DNA of 64,000 nucleotides from Anaerolinea thermophila (GCF_020723905.1 NZ_DYHZ01000001.1:489501-553500), one strand, 5' to 3'. Shown: positions 25,474-34,638, numbered from the stretch's first letter. The notes: generated from the letters alone by a model not told the origin. Program-made: numbers and translations.

Positions 25474-25492
25474 GACGGCTTGTTCAGCCGTC
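25474..25492. terminator. Bidirectional terminator ending the polysaccharide cluster
   Basis: GACGGCT/AGCCGTC form a 7-bp stem around a five-base loop. On the minus strand six T follow; on the plus strand TCTTTTT follows. It lies seven bases past the last gene of the cluster. Confidence 0.8.
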
Positions 25493-25499
25493 TTCTTTT

Positions 25500-26543
25500 T
25501 CAGGGCATTCCCTCTAACGCCGGCACCCGCCCTCGCCGATCTTTCCAGCGACGGGCAAAACGGATCAATCCAACCAGAAAGCCCAATCCATAACTGAGGT
25601 GCAGGATGGCAAAGACGAGAGGCAGGAGGGGAAAATACCGCCATCCCCGCCGCGATGCCGTGATGACAGATGCCAGCAGGTTGGCGAGAAGATACCCCCC
25701 CGGCACAATCAGCGCCATCCAGCGGACACCCGGAATGAACGCCATGACCCCCGACCCGGCAAGGGCAAGCACAAAAAGCGGCGGCACAAACTGACGCAGG
25801 CGCATCTGGCGGGGGTGTTTTTGCAACACCCGCACCTTCCAGTAGCCATATTGAAAATACTGGCGCCAAAGACCCCCTGGCGAACTACGCACAGTATATT
25901 CAGAACGGATTCTTGGGGAGAGTAATATTTTCCCCCCCATCGCTCTGGTTCGATAATTGAATTCATCATCCTGATCGCGAATTAATTCTTCATCAAATAA
26001 TCCCGCCGCACGAAAATGATCTCGACGCCAACACCCCATATAGACGGTGTCAACCCATTCTTCCCGATTTGAATAATGAAAACGTGCCCCACCCACTCCA
26101 AACGGCGAACTGGTGACATGTGCAACCACTTCTCCAAAAAAAGTGGTTCCATGTCCATCCATTCTTCCGCCCACATTATCTGCTCCACTCTGCAAGATCG
26201 CTATCACACACTCACGAACATAATCGGGAGCGATTCGGGTATGCCCATCCACCCGCACAATGATTTCCCCTCTGGCTTCACGAATACCGATGTTCAACCC
26301 CGTCGGGACGATTCCACCCGGATTATCCAGAAGACGGATACTGGGAGGAGCAGGGTGCTCGTCTATGATTCGTTGAACTCGATCGCGCGTCCCATCGGTT
26401 GACCTTCCATCTATCACCAGAATTTCCAGGCGATCGGCGGGGTAATCCTGCGCCAGCACCGCCTGAAGACAACGCTCAATGTAGCGCGCCTCATTGCGGA
26501 TGGGGATGAGAACAGAAACAAAGGGAAATTCGTTACAGGTCAT
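25500..26543 (-). CDS. GT2 family glycosyltransferase with membrane C-terminus
   Basis: A 347-residue GT-A glycosyltransferase. The N-terminus reads FVSVLIPIRNEARYIERCL, with ILVIDGRSTDGTRD and IIVRVDGHTRIAPDY (the second acidic motif, binding nucleotide-sugar and metal), and RDQDDEFNYRTRAMGG near residue 205. Two or three hydrophobic segments follow from about 255 to 335, and the tail is basic. This layout resembles succinoglycan-type exopolysaccharide transferases that work at the inner membrane face. It is the last gene of the cluster; its ATG overlaps the methyltransferase stop (ATGA). Confidence 0.88.
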   Translation of the reverse strand: MTCNEFPFVSVLIPIRNEARYIERCLQAVLAQDYPADRLEILVIDGRSTDGTRDRVQRIIDEHPAPPSIRLLDNPGGIVPTGLNIGIREARGEIIVRVDGHTRIAPDYVRECVIAILQSGADNVGGRMDGHGTTFFGEVVAHVTSSPFGVGGARFHYSNREEWVDTVYMGCWRRDHFRAAGLFDEELIRDQDDEFNYRTRAMGGKILLSPRIRSEYTVRSSPGGLWRQYFQYGYWKVRVLQKHPRQMRLRQFVPPLFVLALAGSGVMAFIPGVRWMALIVPGGYLLANLLASVITASRRGWRYFPLLPLVFAILHLSYGLGFLVGLIRFARRWKDRRGRVPALEGMP

Positions 26544-27235
26544 TTTTTGACCAGCAATCCAATATTATGTGTGCGTAAAAAAGAAATCTTCCTTAACACC
26601 GGGTATAGAAAAGGCGTGGCTTTTCCAAACCGACGCGCCAGTGGGGGTAACAGGGTTACCGTTCGAAGTGTGAGAATAAACCCCGGGAACAATCCTTCAA
26701 TGTCCTCTCGCTTCACCCCCCGTACGTGCGGATTGGTGGGATTGTTGTAGCGAAAGTCGTACCACAGGATAGCGCCACCCCTCTTGAGGACACGGATTGC
26801 TTCCCGGGCAACATTTTGACGCATTTGCGCATCCAGGATAGAACTGAATACGGTGAAGAACAATACCAGATCGAACATTTCATCCGGATATGGAAGGTTT
26901 TCCGCATTTACGCACTCAAAGTGCATTTGAGGATAACTCACACGTGCTTCCTCAATGCGGTCCACGAGCAGGTCCACTCCGTATAAATCAGACGGATTTG
27001 CCCCCCATTCCAGAAGATCAGCAAGTACTTTCCCGCTTCCACAGCCCACTTCCAGAATCTTCTTCCCCTGAAGAGGAAGAAAACCTGCCTGACCCAGCAT
27101 TTCATAAGCGGCTTTTTGCCTCTCCCGGTAAATTGCCGCATTACCCGGGTTTTCCTGTCGCCACAAAACCTGACGCCGGGCTTCACGATACTCCTGATAT
27201 ACCTTACGAATACGTTCAACCTCAGGATTGTCCAT
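26540..27235 (-). CDS. SAM-dependent methyltransferase
   Basis: A 231-residue class I methyltransferase. ATG 27235 is preferred to GTG 27238 because AGGG lies six bases upstream. Motif I is ILEVGCGSGKVLADLL, motif II ends with the acidic residue of YGVDLL, followed by VNAENLPYPDEMFDLVL (motif IV region) and AIRVLKRGGAILWYDF. It probably methylates a sugar or a polysaccharide end, a common chain-terminating step in ABC-exported polysaccharides. It is coupled to the GT2 gene. Its 5' end overlaps the tail of a CapK remnant. Confidence 0.85.
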   Translation of the reverse strand: MDNPEVERIRKVYQEYREARRQVLWRQENPGNAAIYRERQKAAYEMLGQAGFLPLQGKKILEVGCGSGKVLADLLEWGANPSDLYGVDLLVDRIEEARVSYPQMHFECVNAENLPYPDEMFDLVLFFTVFSSILDAQMRQNVAREAIRVLKRGGAILWYDFRYNNPTNPHVRGVKREDIEGLFPGFILTLRTVTLLPPLARRFGKATPFLYPVLRKISFLRTHNIGLLVKK

Positions 27236-27395
27236 CACTCACCCTGGAAATGACCATGCGAAATTTTCCTGCCCGGGTACGGGGAATTTCCTGTACCGGC
27301 TCAACCATCACTTTGACTTCTTTTCCCAGTCGCTGTTGCACCCGGCGAACAATATCCTCAACATCAGCGTTGCCAAACTCCTCAGTTGGCACCAC
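27222..27395 (-). pseudogene. C-terminal remnant of a CapK-like ligase
   Basis: An open frame of 57 codons, from GTG 27395 to TGA 27222-27224, with an in-frame stop just upstream. It reads FGNADVEDIVRRVQQRL, VKVMVEPVQEIPRTRAGKF and MVISRVSDG. This matches the tail of the neighbouring full CapK-like gene residue by residue in layout (FSDATEKEIIHRLRQRVG, ERVDTIPRGPNGKF, SVVSKIH). It therefore looks like the orphaned 3' end of a second or former ligase gene. It has no adenylation core and is unlikely to be functional, although GAAGAGG precedes the GTG. Confidence 0.7.
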
Positions 27396-27408
27396 TCATG
27401 CCTCTTCA

Positions 27409-28785
27409 TTAATGTATTTTTGACACCACGGACTGAAACTTACCATTGGGACCGCGGGGAATGGTATCCACCCTTTCTAAGGTAATGTGCATCTCTTCAC
27501 CTACCCGCTGACGTAAACGGTGAATAATTTCTTTTTCAGTTGCATCAGAAAACCCTTTATCAGCAACGTATCGAACATGTAAGGTATATAAATCCAATTG
27601 AATAACTTGCCCTTCCTGCACTGGGAGATTGTAAAAAACCGGATTGATCCAAAATATTTTTCTTCCGTCTGGCAGGGTAATCATATCATTTGCCCGACCA
27701 TAAATTTCGCCCAAAAGAGGTAAATTTCTACCACATCTACATGCCTCTCCTGAACCTAAAGAACCGCGATCTCCAACCCGGTAGCGAATAAAAGGCATAT
27801 GAGGATTGAGAAGTCCTGTAATAATGAATTCTCCTTCAGTATTATCATGACATATCTCTCCATTTTCTGAAAGAATCTCCAGAATCCCTGCTTCAGGCCA
27901 AATATGCATCTTTCCATACTCGCACTCACTTGCCCCAAAAATATATTCTCCCATACCATATGTATTTCTCACCGGGCAATGAAAAGCAAGACTCATTATT
28001 TGACGTGCCCTAGGCGTAAGCATCTCCGCATTTGAGATAATCACTTTAAGAGGGGGAGGATTTAAGCCCTGATCCAAAATAAATGAAGCAAGGAGCCCTG
28101 CTGAAGAAGGATAAACCACTAAATGAGAAATCCTATGCTTGATAAGCGCATCCACATAATCCTTTGCACGGTCAGAATGGAGATGAAATGTAGAGAGATA
28201 TAACTGGTTTAAGGAAAAGTTATAAACCCAGTAAGGAGGAATGTATTGTTCAACTGGGGTAACCAGTTGTCCTCCCATAATTCCCCAAGGATCATGAATT
28301 GAGACCCCATTCCAGCGCCTGATTCGACACTCATAAAGAGCATACCATAAATGCAATGAATCCCTATCCATATAAACAGATAAAGGAGTTCCTGTCGTTC
28401 CACTTGTATGGTCTTCAAACAGGAATTGAGGATGCACCTCAGATACAAAAGCCTTCGGGTTCTTTTTTACCTCACTTTTCTCCAGGACCTGCCAGTTTTC
28501 CAACACCTCCCATGAAGCGCGATCGCCCTGGCGGCGGCGGTGTGACCATTGTTCACGGTAGTATGGCACCTGCGTGGCGGCATGGTGGAGCATCCATGCC
28601 AGGCGCTCCTCCTGCCACGCCTTCCAGCGTTCGGCGCTCCAGGTTTCGCGTTCCAGCGCCTCTTCAACCAGACGTTCGGTCTCGGGTCCATAGCGCCACC
28701 AGCGCAGGTAGGCTCCGCGAGCGCTGGCAGCCAGCACCCGCAGCGGATAGGGCAGGGAGTGGTAAAAGGAAAGAAGATTAGACAT
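27409..28785 (-). CDS. CapK/PaaK-like adenylate-forming ligase
   Basis: A 458-residue protein. ATG 28785 (or 28797) is chosen because the long upstream frame runs over the preceding glycosyltransferase gene. The phosphate loop is HTSGTTGTPLSVYMD, with IISNAEMLTPRARQIM, NTYGMGEYIFGASECEYG and RYRVGDRGSLG as later adenylation motifs and IPRGPNGKF carrying the C-terminal Lys. CapK relatives in capsule clusters probably activate an acid for transfer to the polysaccharide; the substrate is unknown. The 5' 300 bases are GC-rich (68% in 28561-28620) and the rest AT-rich (40% in 28081-28140), so the gene is probably a recombinant. Confidence 0.82.
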   Translation of the reverse strand: MSNLLSFYHSLPYPLRVLAASARGAYLRWWRYGPETERLVEEALERETWSAERWKAWQEERLAWMLHHAATQVPYYREQWSHRRRQGDRASWEVLENWQVLEKSEVKKNPKAFVSEVHPQFLFEDHTSGTTGTPLSVYMDRDSLHLWYALYECRIRRWNGVSIHDPWGIMGGQLVTPVEQYIPPYWVYNFSLNQLYLSTFHLHSDRAKDYVDALIKHRISHLVVYPSSAGLLASFILDQGLNPPPLKVIISNAEMLTPRARQIMSLAFHCPVRNTYGMGEYIFGASECEYGKMHIWPEAGILEILSENGEICHDNTEGEFIITGLLNPHMPFIRYRVGDRGSLGSGEACRCGRNLPLLGEIYGRANDMITLPDGRKIFWINPVFYNLPVQEGQVIQLDLYTLHVRYVADKGFSDATEKEIIHRLRQRVGEEMHITLERVDTIPRGPNGKFQSVVSKIH

Positions 28786-29860
28786 TAGAAATGACATCCG
28801 AAAACACTTTTTCCCACATGGGCAAAACCACGTCCCAGTCGAACTGTTCGGCTTTGCGGCGGGCATTGCGGGAGAGGTGTTCCGCCAGCCCGGGTTCGGT
28901 GAGAATGCGCTGCACAGCCCCTGCCATCGCCTGCGCATCCCCGGGGGGCACAAGCAGAGCGTCTTTTCCATCATCCAGCAGATACGGAATGCCTCCCACA
29001 CTGGTGCTGACCACACACAGACCACAGGCAAGGGCTTCCAGTACGCTGACAGGGGTATTATCCACATCCGTTGTATTCAAAAAAATCTCCCCCTGAGAAA
29101 GCCATTCAGGCACTTCCCGTTTGGGTACACCCGGCACAATCCGAACAGCGTTCTGCAGTCCCATCTTTTCGATCTCCTGAAGCGTTTCCTGTAAAGCGCC
29201 ATCCCCTTTATCCGGTCCAATCATGGTCAGATGAATCTCCGGAAAGGATTGCCGTAAAAGCGCAAGAACGCGGGGAGCCATCTGGGGACGATAGATGCGG
29301 TGAAACGCACGCAGCCAGATCAACCGTGGGGAAACCGATGAACGCAGCCGAAAAGGATATTTCCCCACCTCCAGTGGATTGGGAATAACCAGAATGTCTT
29401 CTCGATAGGGACGCAGGGCTTCCTGCAGGTAGCGGGAAGGGGCGACCACTACCTTTGCCCCGCTCAGGAGGCGCCGCATCCGCCCCGGATGGCGGCGGGC
29501 AAAACGGGGCAGATTTCCACCATGCAGAACCAGCACAAACGGCTTCTTCAGCATCCGCAGGAACAAAACGACCGCCTCCGCCCAGAGGAAAGCCGCCCCA
29601 CTGTACACCTCTACCAGCGCCACCGCACAGGCATTGCGTTTCTGCCACACCGTGAACAGCATATCCAGCAGGCGCAGAAAGCGGTTGAAAACGTGGGAGG
29701 TTTCCTCCACCTGCCAGCCGCGGGCACGCAGGCGTTCGGCAAGGTCTTCGCCTACCGCCCGTGTTCCACCGCGGGCTGAGAGATAATTGCCGATGAATAA
29801 AAGGGCCGGGAAAGAGGCTTTTTCAGGAGTGAGAGGGGACATCGGGACGAGAAACCTCAT
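28778..29860 (-). CDS. GT4 family glycosyltransferase
   Basis: A 360-residue GT-B transferase. The N-terminal domain opens LFIGNYLSARGGTRAVGEDL. The C-terminal nucleotide-sugar domain has LIWLRAFHRIYRPQ, MIGPDKGDG and the EX7E-type motif in TPVSVLEALACGLCVVSTSVGG. ATG 29860 overlaps the TGA of the mini-gene before it, and its stop overlaps the CapK start, so the genes are coupled. Base composition here is GC-rich, like the chromosomal backbone. Confidence 0.87.
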   Translation of the reverse strand: MRFLVPMSPLTPEKASFPALLFIGNYLSARGGTRAVGEDLAERLRARGWQVEETSHVFNRFLRLLDMLFTVWQKRNACAVALVEVYSGAAFLWAEAVVLFLRMLKKPFVLVLHGGNLPRFARRHPGRMRRLLSGAKVVVAPSRYLQEALRPYREDILVIPNPLEVGKYPFRLRSSVSPRLIWLRAFHRIYRPQMAPRVLALLRQSFPEIHLTMIGPDKGDGALQETLQEIEKMGLQNAVRIVPGVPKREVPEWLSQGEIFLNTTDVDNTPVSVLEALACGLCVVSTSVGGIPYLLDDGKDALLVPPGDAQAMAGAVQRILTEPGLAEHLSRNARRKAEQFDWDVVLPMWEKVFSDVISNV

Positions 29861-29994
29861 GAGGAGTACGCCATCCAGTCTCGCAGCCTCAAGAAAATTA
29901 CATTATCTGGCAAAAAGTCTGTAATCCAGAGAACAAAATGGAGCGGAAAATCGTATCGAAGATAAATTTTCAGTCGGTTCCAGGAAAAGCCCAT
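29857..29994 (-). pseudogene. 45-codon remnant resembling an acetyltransferase N-terminus
   Basis: A short open frame from ATG 29994 to TGA 29857-29859. TGAGGAAAT lies about seven bases before the ATG, the frame begins 25 bases inside the preceding glycosyltransferase gene, and its stop overlaps the next start (ATGA). The product reads MGFSWNRLKIYLRYDFP, FVLWITDFLPDNVIFLRLRD, then MAYSS. A hydrophobic stretch followed by LPDxxxFxRLR is how many hexapeptide-repeat O-acetyltransferases of polysaccharide clusters begin. The whole left-handed helix domain is missing, so I read it as a deletion remnant kept in the operon. A genuine mini-protein is the alternative. Confidence 0.5.
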
Positions 29995-31148
29995 CGTTTG
30001 ATTTCCTCAACCATCAAAGGGATTTGCGACTCCAGCGTAACCTTTTCCGCCAGTTCCAACCCTTGTGAAATACATTTTTTCCTGAGCATGGGGTCATGAA
30101 TCAACGAATAAACTGCATCCACCAGCATGTCAGGACGATTGGGTGGAATAAGAACCGCTGCACCCTCAATAAAGTGAGGGATAGATCCCACGCGCGTTGC
30201 CACCACCGGTAAACTGTGCGCCATGGCTTCCCAGATAGAACGGGGAAAACCTTCAAAATCAGATTTAGAAGCCAGCACAAATATATCAGCCCGACGATAA
30301 TACGCAAACAGTTTCTCGCCCAGCGGAATATGCCCATGGAGAAACAGACGATCCGAAACACCGTGCCTTTGTGCCTGTTCCTTCATCTCTTCTACCACCG
30401 GGTCGCCCTTCACCTCTCCACCCACCACATCCAGAACCACATCTTCTCCCTGTTTCACCAGTTGTGCCAGAGCCTCAACCATTTCCAGCAGCCCCTTAGC
30501 ACGATCCAGACGCCCCACATACAACAGTCGAACAGGACGAGAGGCACAGGTATCCTCCCTCCGGTAGAAATCCCCTTCGTGTAAGGTCGTTGTACGGATT
30601 TCCACCAGACGGGGCACCAGCGACCTGTATTCAAAATATAATTTCCGGCTATTGACAAAAGTCAGACTGCGGCGGGCAACCCGCAATTGCTGAGAAGAGT
30701 TCCAACGGGCAAACAGGCGGATGGCTTCTTTTCGCCAGCGCGGCTGGGGCAAATCATCCACGCCAGACAGGTAATCCCCAACCAGAAGAAGGGCTATGGG
30801 CACTTTTCCGGCAGCGCTTGCCATTGCCGGAAGCAGGGGGGAAGGTCCCCGCAGAAGGAGCGCATCCAGTTCATCGCGCCGCTCCCGCAGGGATGCAGCG
30901 TATTGCCTACCAAGCAAGACCCTCAGAGGTACCGGCAACCGCTTTCCAATATTCACCCACTCAACGTTAGGAGAAAGGATGGGGTAATCCATCAAAGTCA
31001 CTTCTGAGGGAAGAGGTTCATGCAAAAAGCAAACAACCTTCTCAGAAAACGACGCCAGTGAATCCACAAAACGTCCCTGATAACCGGGCATGTACAGGAT
31101 GCCATCTTGCTTCATTGCCGGCACGTGATAATAAAACCCAAGGCGCAT
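29970..31148 (-). CDS. GT4 family glycosyltransferase
   Basis: A 392-residue GT-B transferase. It begins MRLGFYYHVPAMKQDGILYM; the C-terminal domain has LLYVGRLDRAKGLLEMVEAL, DVVGGEVKGDP, HGHIPLGEKLFAYYRRADIF and the EX7E motif EGFPRSIWEAMAHSLPVVAT. It starts on the last base of the ligase-like gene's stop (TGATG), so the two are translationally coupled. The donor and acceptor are not predictable. Confidence 0.87.
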   Translation of the reverse strand: MRLGFYYHVPAMKQDGILYMPGYQGRFVDSLASFSEKVVCFLHEPLPSEVTLMDYPILSPNVEWVNIGKRLPVPLRVLLGRQYAASLRERRDELDALLLRGPSPLLPAMASAAGKVPIALLLVGDYLSGVDDLPQPRWRKEAIRLFARWNSSQQLRVARRSLTFVNSRKLYFEYRSLVPRLVEIRTTTLHEGDFYRREDTCASRPVRLLYVGRLDRAKGLLEMVEALAQLVKQGEDVVLDVVGGEVKGDPVVEEMKEQAQRHGVSDRLFLHGHIPLGEKLFAYYRRADIFVLASKSDFEGFPRSIWEAMAHSLPVVATRVGSIPHFIEGAAVLIPPNRPDMLVDAVYSLIHDPMLRKKCISQGLELAEKVTLESQIPLMVEEIKRWAFPGTD

Positions 31149-32401
31149 CAGGTCCCCCTTTCCAGCCTCTGCGAAGTTTCAATGACCGCCGCAACCAGTC
31201 CGTACATCAGCCAGGTGCCCGTGTTGGTCAATCCAGAAAGCGCCCAGAGATGCAGACTCATCCCTATAAAACCGGCGTACATTCCCAATCCCCACAGCGC
31301 CCGGCGCCGCGCCAGCCGTACCACCGCCCGGGCACCGCGAATCACAAGAATGCCCAGCAAAAGGACAAACGGAACACTACCTGCCAGCCCGTTTTCTGCC
31401 AGAAAAGAAAGATACGAATTATGGGAAGATTTGACATCAAAATGCGATTGCGGTGCATATGAGAGTACACGGGGAATCTCCAGCGGCACCGATTCCTTGG
31501 TCCAGCGGTACACCCCTACCCCAATCAGTGGGGACCGGGCAAACAGGCGGATTCCCTTTTGATTCATCAACAATCGAATGGCATAAGATTTATCCTCATC
31601 CAGTTTCTGCAGGGTGGCAAAGCGCTGATTGACCGCCCCCACCACCTGCTCGGGAGCCGCCAGCAACAGAACCAGGAACACTCCCACCAGCATCAGGATA
31701 CTGATCACTCTGCCCAGATAGCGCGGGTAGGCAATCACCAGCAGGATCAGAAAAACCAGCAACCCTACCAGCAACCCAAACCACGAACCACGCGAGCCGT
31801 TGATCGCCACCACACTCCACAACGCAAGCAAGGCTATCCCCCATCCCCAGCGTCGCAAGCCACGCGCTTGAAAAAAGCACGCCAGCAACAATGGAGAAAA
31901 GGTGGAAAACAGCCAGCCATAGGTATTCTGAGAGAAGAATTTCGTCCCCGTCCATGCGCCGATATTCCCCAGCGTGGCAATTTCATACCAGCGCAGGAGT
32001 GCCGTGCCGGTCAACCCCAGTGCCATTGCCACCATTAAACGTCCCCCCATTCCAGGACAGGAAGCCACATACCCGGTAATGACAAACACCACCAGCCAGT
32101 AGGCATAGCGGATGAGACCCACAACGCCGTCCCGGTCAAAATCAGTGCCGCCGCTGAGCAGACCGTTGAGGGTGGCGGCGAGAAAAATCCCCCCCCAGAT
32201 GGCTGCTGCCAGCCCAATCCAGAGCCGATGACGATGGAACCAAGCCTCCTGCGGTCGCAGGAACACCTCCAGCGCCACCAGAAAGAACAGCGGCGCGGAG
32301 ATGGACAATCCCAGCAGAGGCACATCCCACAGGGGAATGGCAACATAAGCGCAGATCAGGGTGAAGAGAGACAGTGAAAATTGCGATAAAGAACGTTTCA
32401 C
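31148..32401 (-). CDS. O-antigen ligase/polymerase-like (Wzy_C) membrane protein
   Basis: A 417-residue protein with about ten to twelve hydrophobic segments. The family block is VAINGSRGSWFGLLVGLLVF, followed by an extracellular loop with ARSPLIGVGVYRW and the typical SHNSYLSFLAENGLAG. Such proteins join or polymerise lipid-linked glycans on the outer membrane face. Its presence beside an ABC (Wzm/Wzt) exporter suggests a ligase that attaches the exported glycan to an acceptor, rather than a Wzy polymerase, since I saw no Wzx flippase in the window. Confidence 0.82.
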   Translation of the reverse strand: MKRSLSQFSLSLFTLICAYVAIPLWDVPLLGLSISAPLFFLVALEVFLRPQEAWFHRHRLWIGLAAAIWGGIFLAATLNGLLSGGTDFDRDGVVGLIRYAYWLVVFVITGYVASCPGMGGRLMVAMALGLTGTALLRWYEIATLGNIGAWTGTKFFSQNTYGWLFSTFSPLLLACFFQARGLRRWGWGIALLALWSVVAINGSRGSWFGLLVGLLVFLILLVIAYPRYLGRVISILMLVGVFLVLLLAAPEQVVGAVNQRFATLQKLDEDKSYAIRLLMNQKGIRLFARSPLIGVGVYRWTKESVPLEIPRVLSYAPQSHFDVKSSHNSYLSFLAENGLAGSVPFVLLLGILVIRGARAVVRLARRRALWGLGMYAGFIGMSLHLWALSGLTNTGTWLMYGLVAAVIETSQRLERGT

Positions 32402-32410
32402 CAGATGCCG

Positions 32411-33460
32411 CTACCCCATTTTTTGAGCCTGAGCGAGAGCCTGTTCAGCTTCTGCCCACCAGTCTATGTGTGGGGTCAGCACCTGTGATGTTGGGTTCTG
32501 AAAAATTCCCCGCACTGCCCCAACTGTGTACCCCAGAGCATACTGAACGCGATACAACCTAAACCCTGTAATGGCTTTTGCCCATAACCATACTGCATTA
32601 AACAGGTAACTGCGTAAAAGATACAAGCGATCGGATATTTGAGGAGATGAATCTCCCCGATAAATATTATTCAACAAACGCCGGCTGTAGGCTACAGCCC
32701 GGGCTTTTTTATACGGATCTACAGGATATGCCTTTGGGGTATCTTCTCCAGGGTGCAGAAATACGGCACACGAAGCGTAAAGCAGTTTGCCATACCGAAG
32801 CACTCGCCTTGCAAGAAAGGTATCTTCTCCCATACCACAACCGATATGGGTCAGGGCAAATAAATCCTCCGAGAAACAATCCGGCAATAGAGCGTTCATG
32901 CGAAATGCCATGGCTCCTCCTCGCAACCATTCCACATTGTGGTAATCCTTCCCATCCTCTGGTGGCAACTTGCGATCCCCGGCGGGGGTGAGCGCACCGG
33001 TAAGGAATTTGCGAGACGGGTAAACCGGGTGAAAAAGGCTTCTGCCGCCTTTATTGGATTGCTCTGAATGACCTTTTCCCATAACAATTCTGGCTGTCAC
33101 TGCCACCACGCCTGGGTCGCTGAATAAGGGGGCAAGCATCTTCTCAACCGCATCGGGCTGTTCAATTCTCAGGTCATCATCCAGATAAAGAAGAAACGGC
33201 ACCCCCTGGTCTTTTGCTACCCGCCACCCTAGGTAGCGCTGGTAAGCAAGATTGGGATGATTGGAAGGAACATAATATACAGGGAAAGGTGCACTGGCTT
33301 TCCATTTAGAAAGCATATCAAAAACTTTTGTGGGGTTCGGGTCACCATCAACAATAATCAACACATCGGGCAAAATCTGCCGAAGCAAATCCTGTAAAAG
33401 TTGTTGAAGTAAGTGAACCCGTCGATATGTACAAATACAGAGAGCATAGTTTGAAAACAT
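32411..33460 (-). CDS. GT2 family glycosyltransferase
   Basis: A 349-residue GT-A transferase. It has YALCICTYRRVHLLQQLLQD, LIIVDGDPNPTKVFD and the metal-binding LLYLDDDLRIEQPDAVEKM. Later, EWLRGGAMAFRMNALLP and GMGEDTFLARRVLRYGKL carry the acidic catalytic region. There is a short hydrophobic tail segment. It is 9 bp upstream of the O-antigen-ligase-like gene in one operon. Confidence 0.85.
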   Translation of the reverse strand: MFSNYALCICTYRRVHLLQQLLQDLLRQILPDVLIIVDGDPNPTKVFDMLSKWKASAPFPVYYVPSNHPNLAYQRYLGWRVAKDQGVPFLLYLDDDLRIEQPDAVEKMLAPLFSDPGVVAVTARIVMGKGHSEQSNKGGRSLFHPVYPSRKFLTGALTPAGDRKLPPEDGKDYHNVEWLRGGAMAFRMNALLPDCFSEDLFALTHIGCGMGEDTFLARRVLRYGKLLYASCAVFLHPGEDTPKAYPVDPYKKARAVAYSRRLLNNIYRGDSSPQISDRLYLLRSYLFNAVWLWAKAITGFRLYRVQYALGYTVGAVRGIFQNPTSQVLTPHIDWWAEAEQALAQAQKMG

Positions 33461-33472
33461 AGAATAACTGCT

Positions 33473-34624
33473 TCACCACAATTTCTGATAAAAAGCAATA
33501 TTACGAGAGAGCCATTCATCTTTATCGAATCTTTCAATCACTCTTTTTCGCGCGTTTATTCCTAAATCTACCGCCCACCGAGGATTTTTCAATAACATTA
33601 CAACTTTTTCAGCGATATCTAAAGGGTCATACGGGTTACACAGCAAACCACTAATACCATCTTCAATAACTTCCGGTCCAGAAGTCCGGTTGGTAAGCAC
33701 GACGGCTTTTCCCACAGCCATCGCTTCCAGTGGAGCAATTGGAAATGCTTCTGCTTTAGAAGGAAATACCGCAATGAAAGTTTGTCTGAGTAAAGTAAGA
33801 AGTTCATTCCTGTTTACATGACCAGTAAAGACGAATTGATCCCGTATCCCTTCAGGTATCCTGTTCTTAAATTCTTCAATTCGGATAGGCGTAGACTTTC
33901 CTACAATATAAACCTTACAAGGCGAAAACTTTTGACAAACCAAAATCATGGCATTCAAAAATTCGTCAATTCCTTTCCGCCACACCAGAGAACCAATAAA
34001 GATAATCCCATCCGAAGAAATTGATTGTTGCAAATTGGGAGTAAAAAACTGCGAATCTACTGCGTTATGAATAACATCGAAGGAACGGTTTTTTAATCCA
34101 AACTGTTCGATAGTCTTTCGTCCCGTATAGTCCGAAACGGCCACAATGGATTGAGCGCGAGACAATTGCTGTTTTTCAAAAAAATAGGTAAGGCGCGACG
34201 CACGCTGTACACCCATTTCAAGGTCAAAGTGAAGTGCTGAACCATTTAAGCGACAAACCAGTGGAACCAGTCTTGGAGCGCCAAGTGCAAGGGGCCCCTG
34301 ATAATCGGGAGTCTCAATAATCTGAAAGGGATGTCTGAGATGAATTTTCTTTACCCAAACATAAAGCCATAGCCTGTCAAAAAGCATACCCACGCGCCTA
34401 CCTACCAGTGGAACCGTGGAAGAAAGACGCACAACATCAACCCCTTTCAAAACTTCTTTTCTGGCTGTAAACAGAGGTATTTTATCTTGAGGATGCACCC
34501 CTACAATAGTGACCTGATATCCCTTTTGTACCAGGTTTTCCGCAAGGTCACGGGTCATCGTCCCAATCCCACCATGAAGAGAAGGAGGGTACTCTTCACA
34601 AATATAACCAATGTGAGCCCCCAT
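33473..34624 (-). CDS. GT4 family glycosyltransferase
   Basis: A 383-residue GT-B transferase. The N-terminus (IGYICEEYPPSLHGGIGTMT) is the glycogen-synthase-like acceptor domain. The C-terminal half has IIFIGSLVWRKGIDEFLNAM, FTGHVNRNELLTLLRQ and EAFPIAPLEAMAVGKAVVLT, the EX7E motif. It is AT-rich compared with the window as a whole, in line with the acquired middle part of the cluster. Gaps to its neighbours are 12 and 14 bp. Confidence 0.88.
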   Translation of the reverse strand: MGAHIGYICEEYPPSLHGGIGTMTRDLAENLVQKGYQVTIVGVHPQDKIPLFTARKEVLKGVDVVRLSSTVPLVGRRVGMLFDRLWLYVWVKKIHLRHPFQIIETPDYQGPLALGAPRLVPLVCRLNGSALHFDLEMGVQRASRLTYFFEKQQLSRAQSIVAVSDYTGRKTIEQFGLKNRSFDVIHNAVDSQFFTPNLQQSISSDGIIFIGSLVWRKGIDEFLNAMILVCQKFSPCKVYIVGKSTPIRIEEFKNRIPEGIRDQFVFTGHVNRNELLTLLRQTFIAVFPSKAEAFPIAPLEAMAVGKAVVLTNRTSGPEVIEDGISGLLCNPYDPLDIAEKVVMLLKNPRWAVDLGINARKRVIERFDKDEWLSRNIAFYQKLW

Positions 34625-34638
34625 GCTTTCAATTTCCT

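Noticed and set aside
28798-29067. N-terminal extension of the CapK-like protein up to 29067
   Set aside because: It runs through the coding sequence of the preceding glycosyltransferase and shows no family similarity.
31559-32038. Gln/His-rich plus-strand frame opposite the O-antigen-ligase-like gene, first read as a low-complexity protein
   Set aside because: Antisense of Leu/Val-rich membrane helices commonly yields Gln/His-rich frames; there is no start signal.
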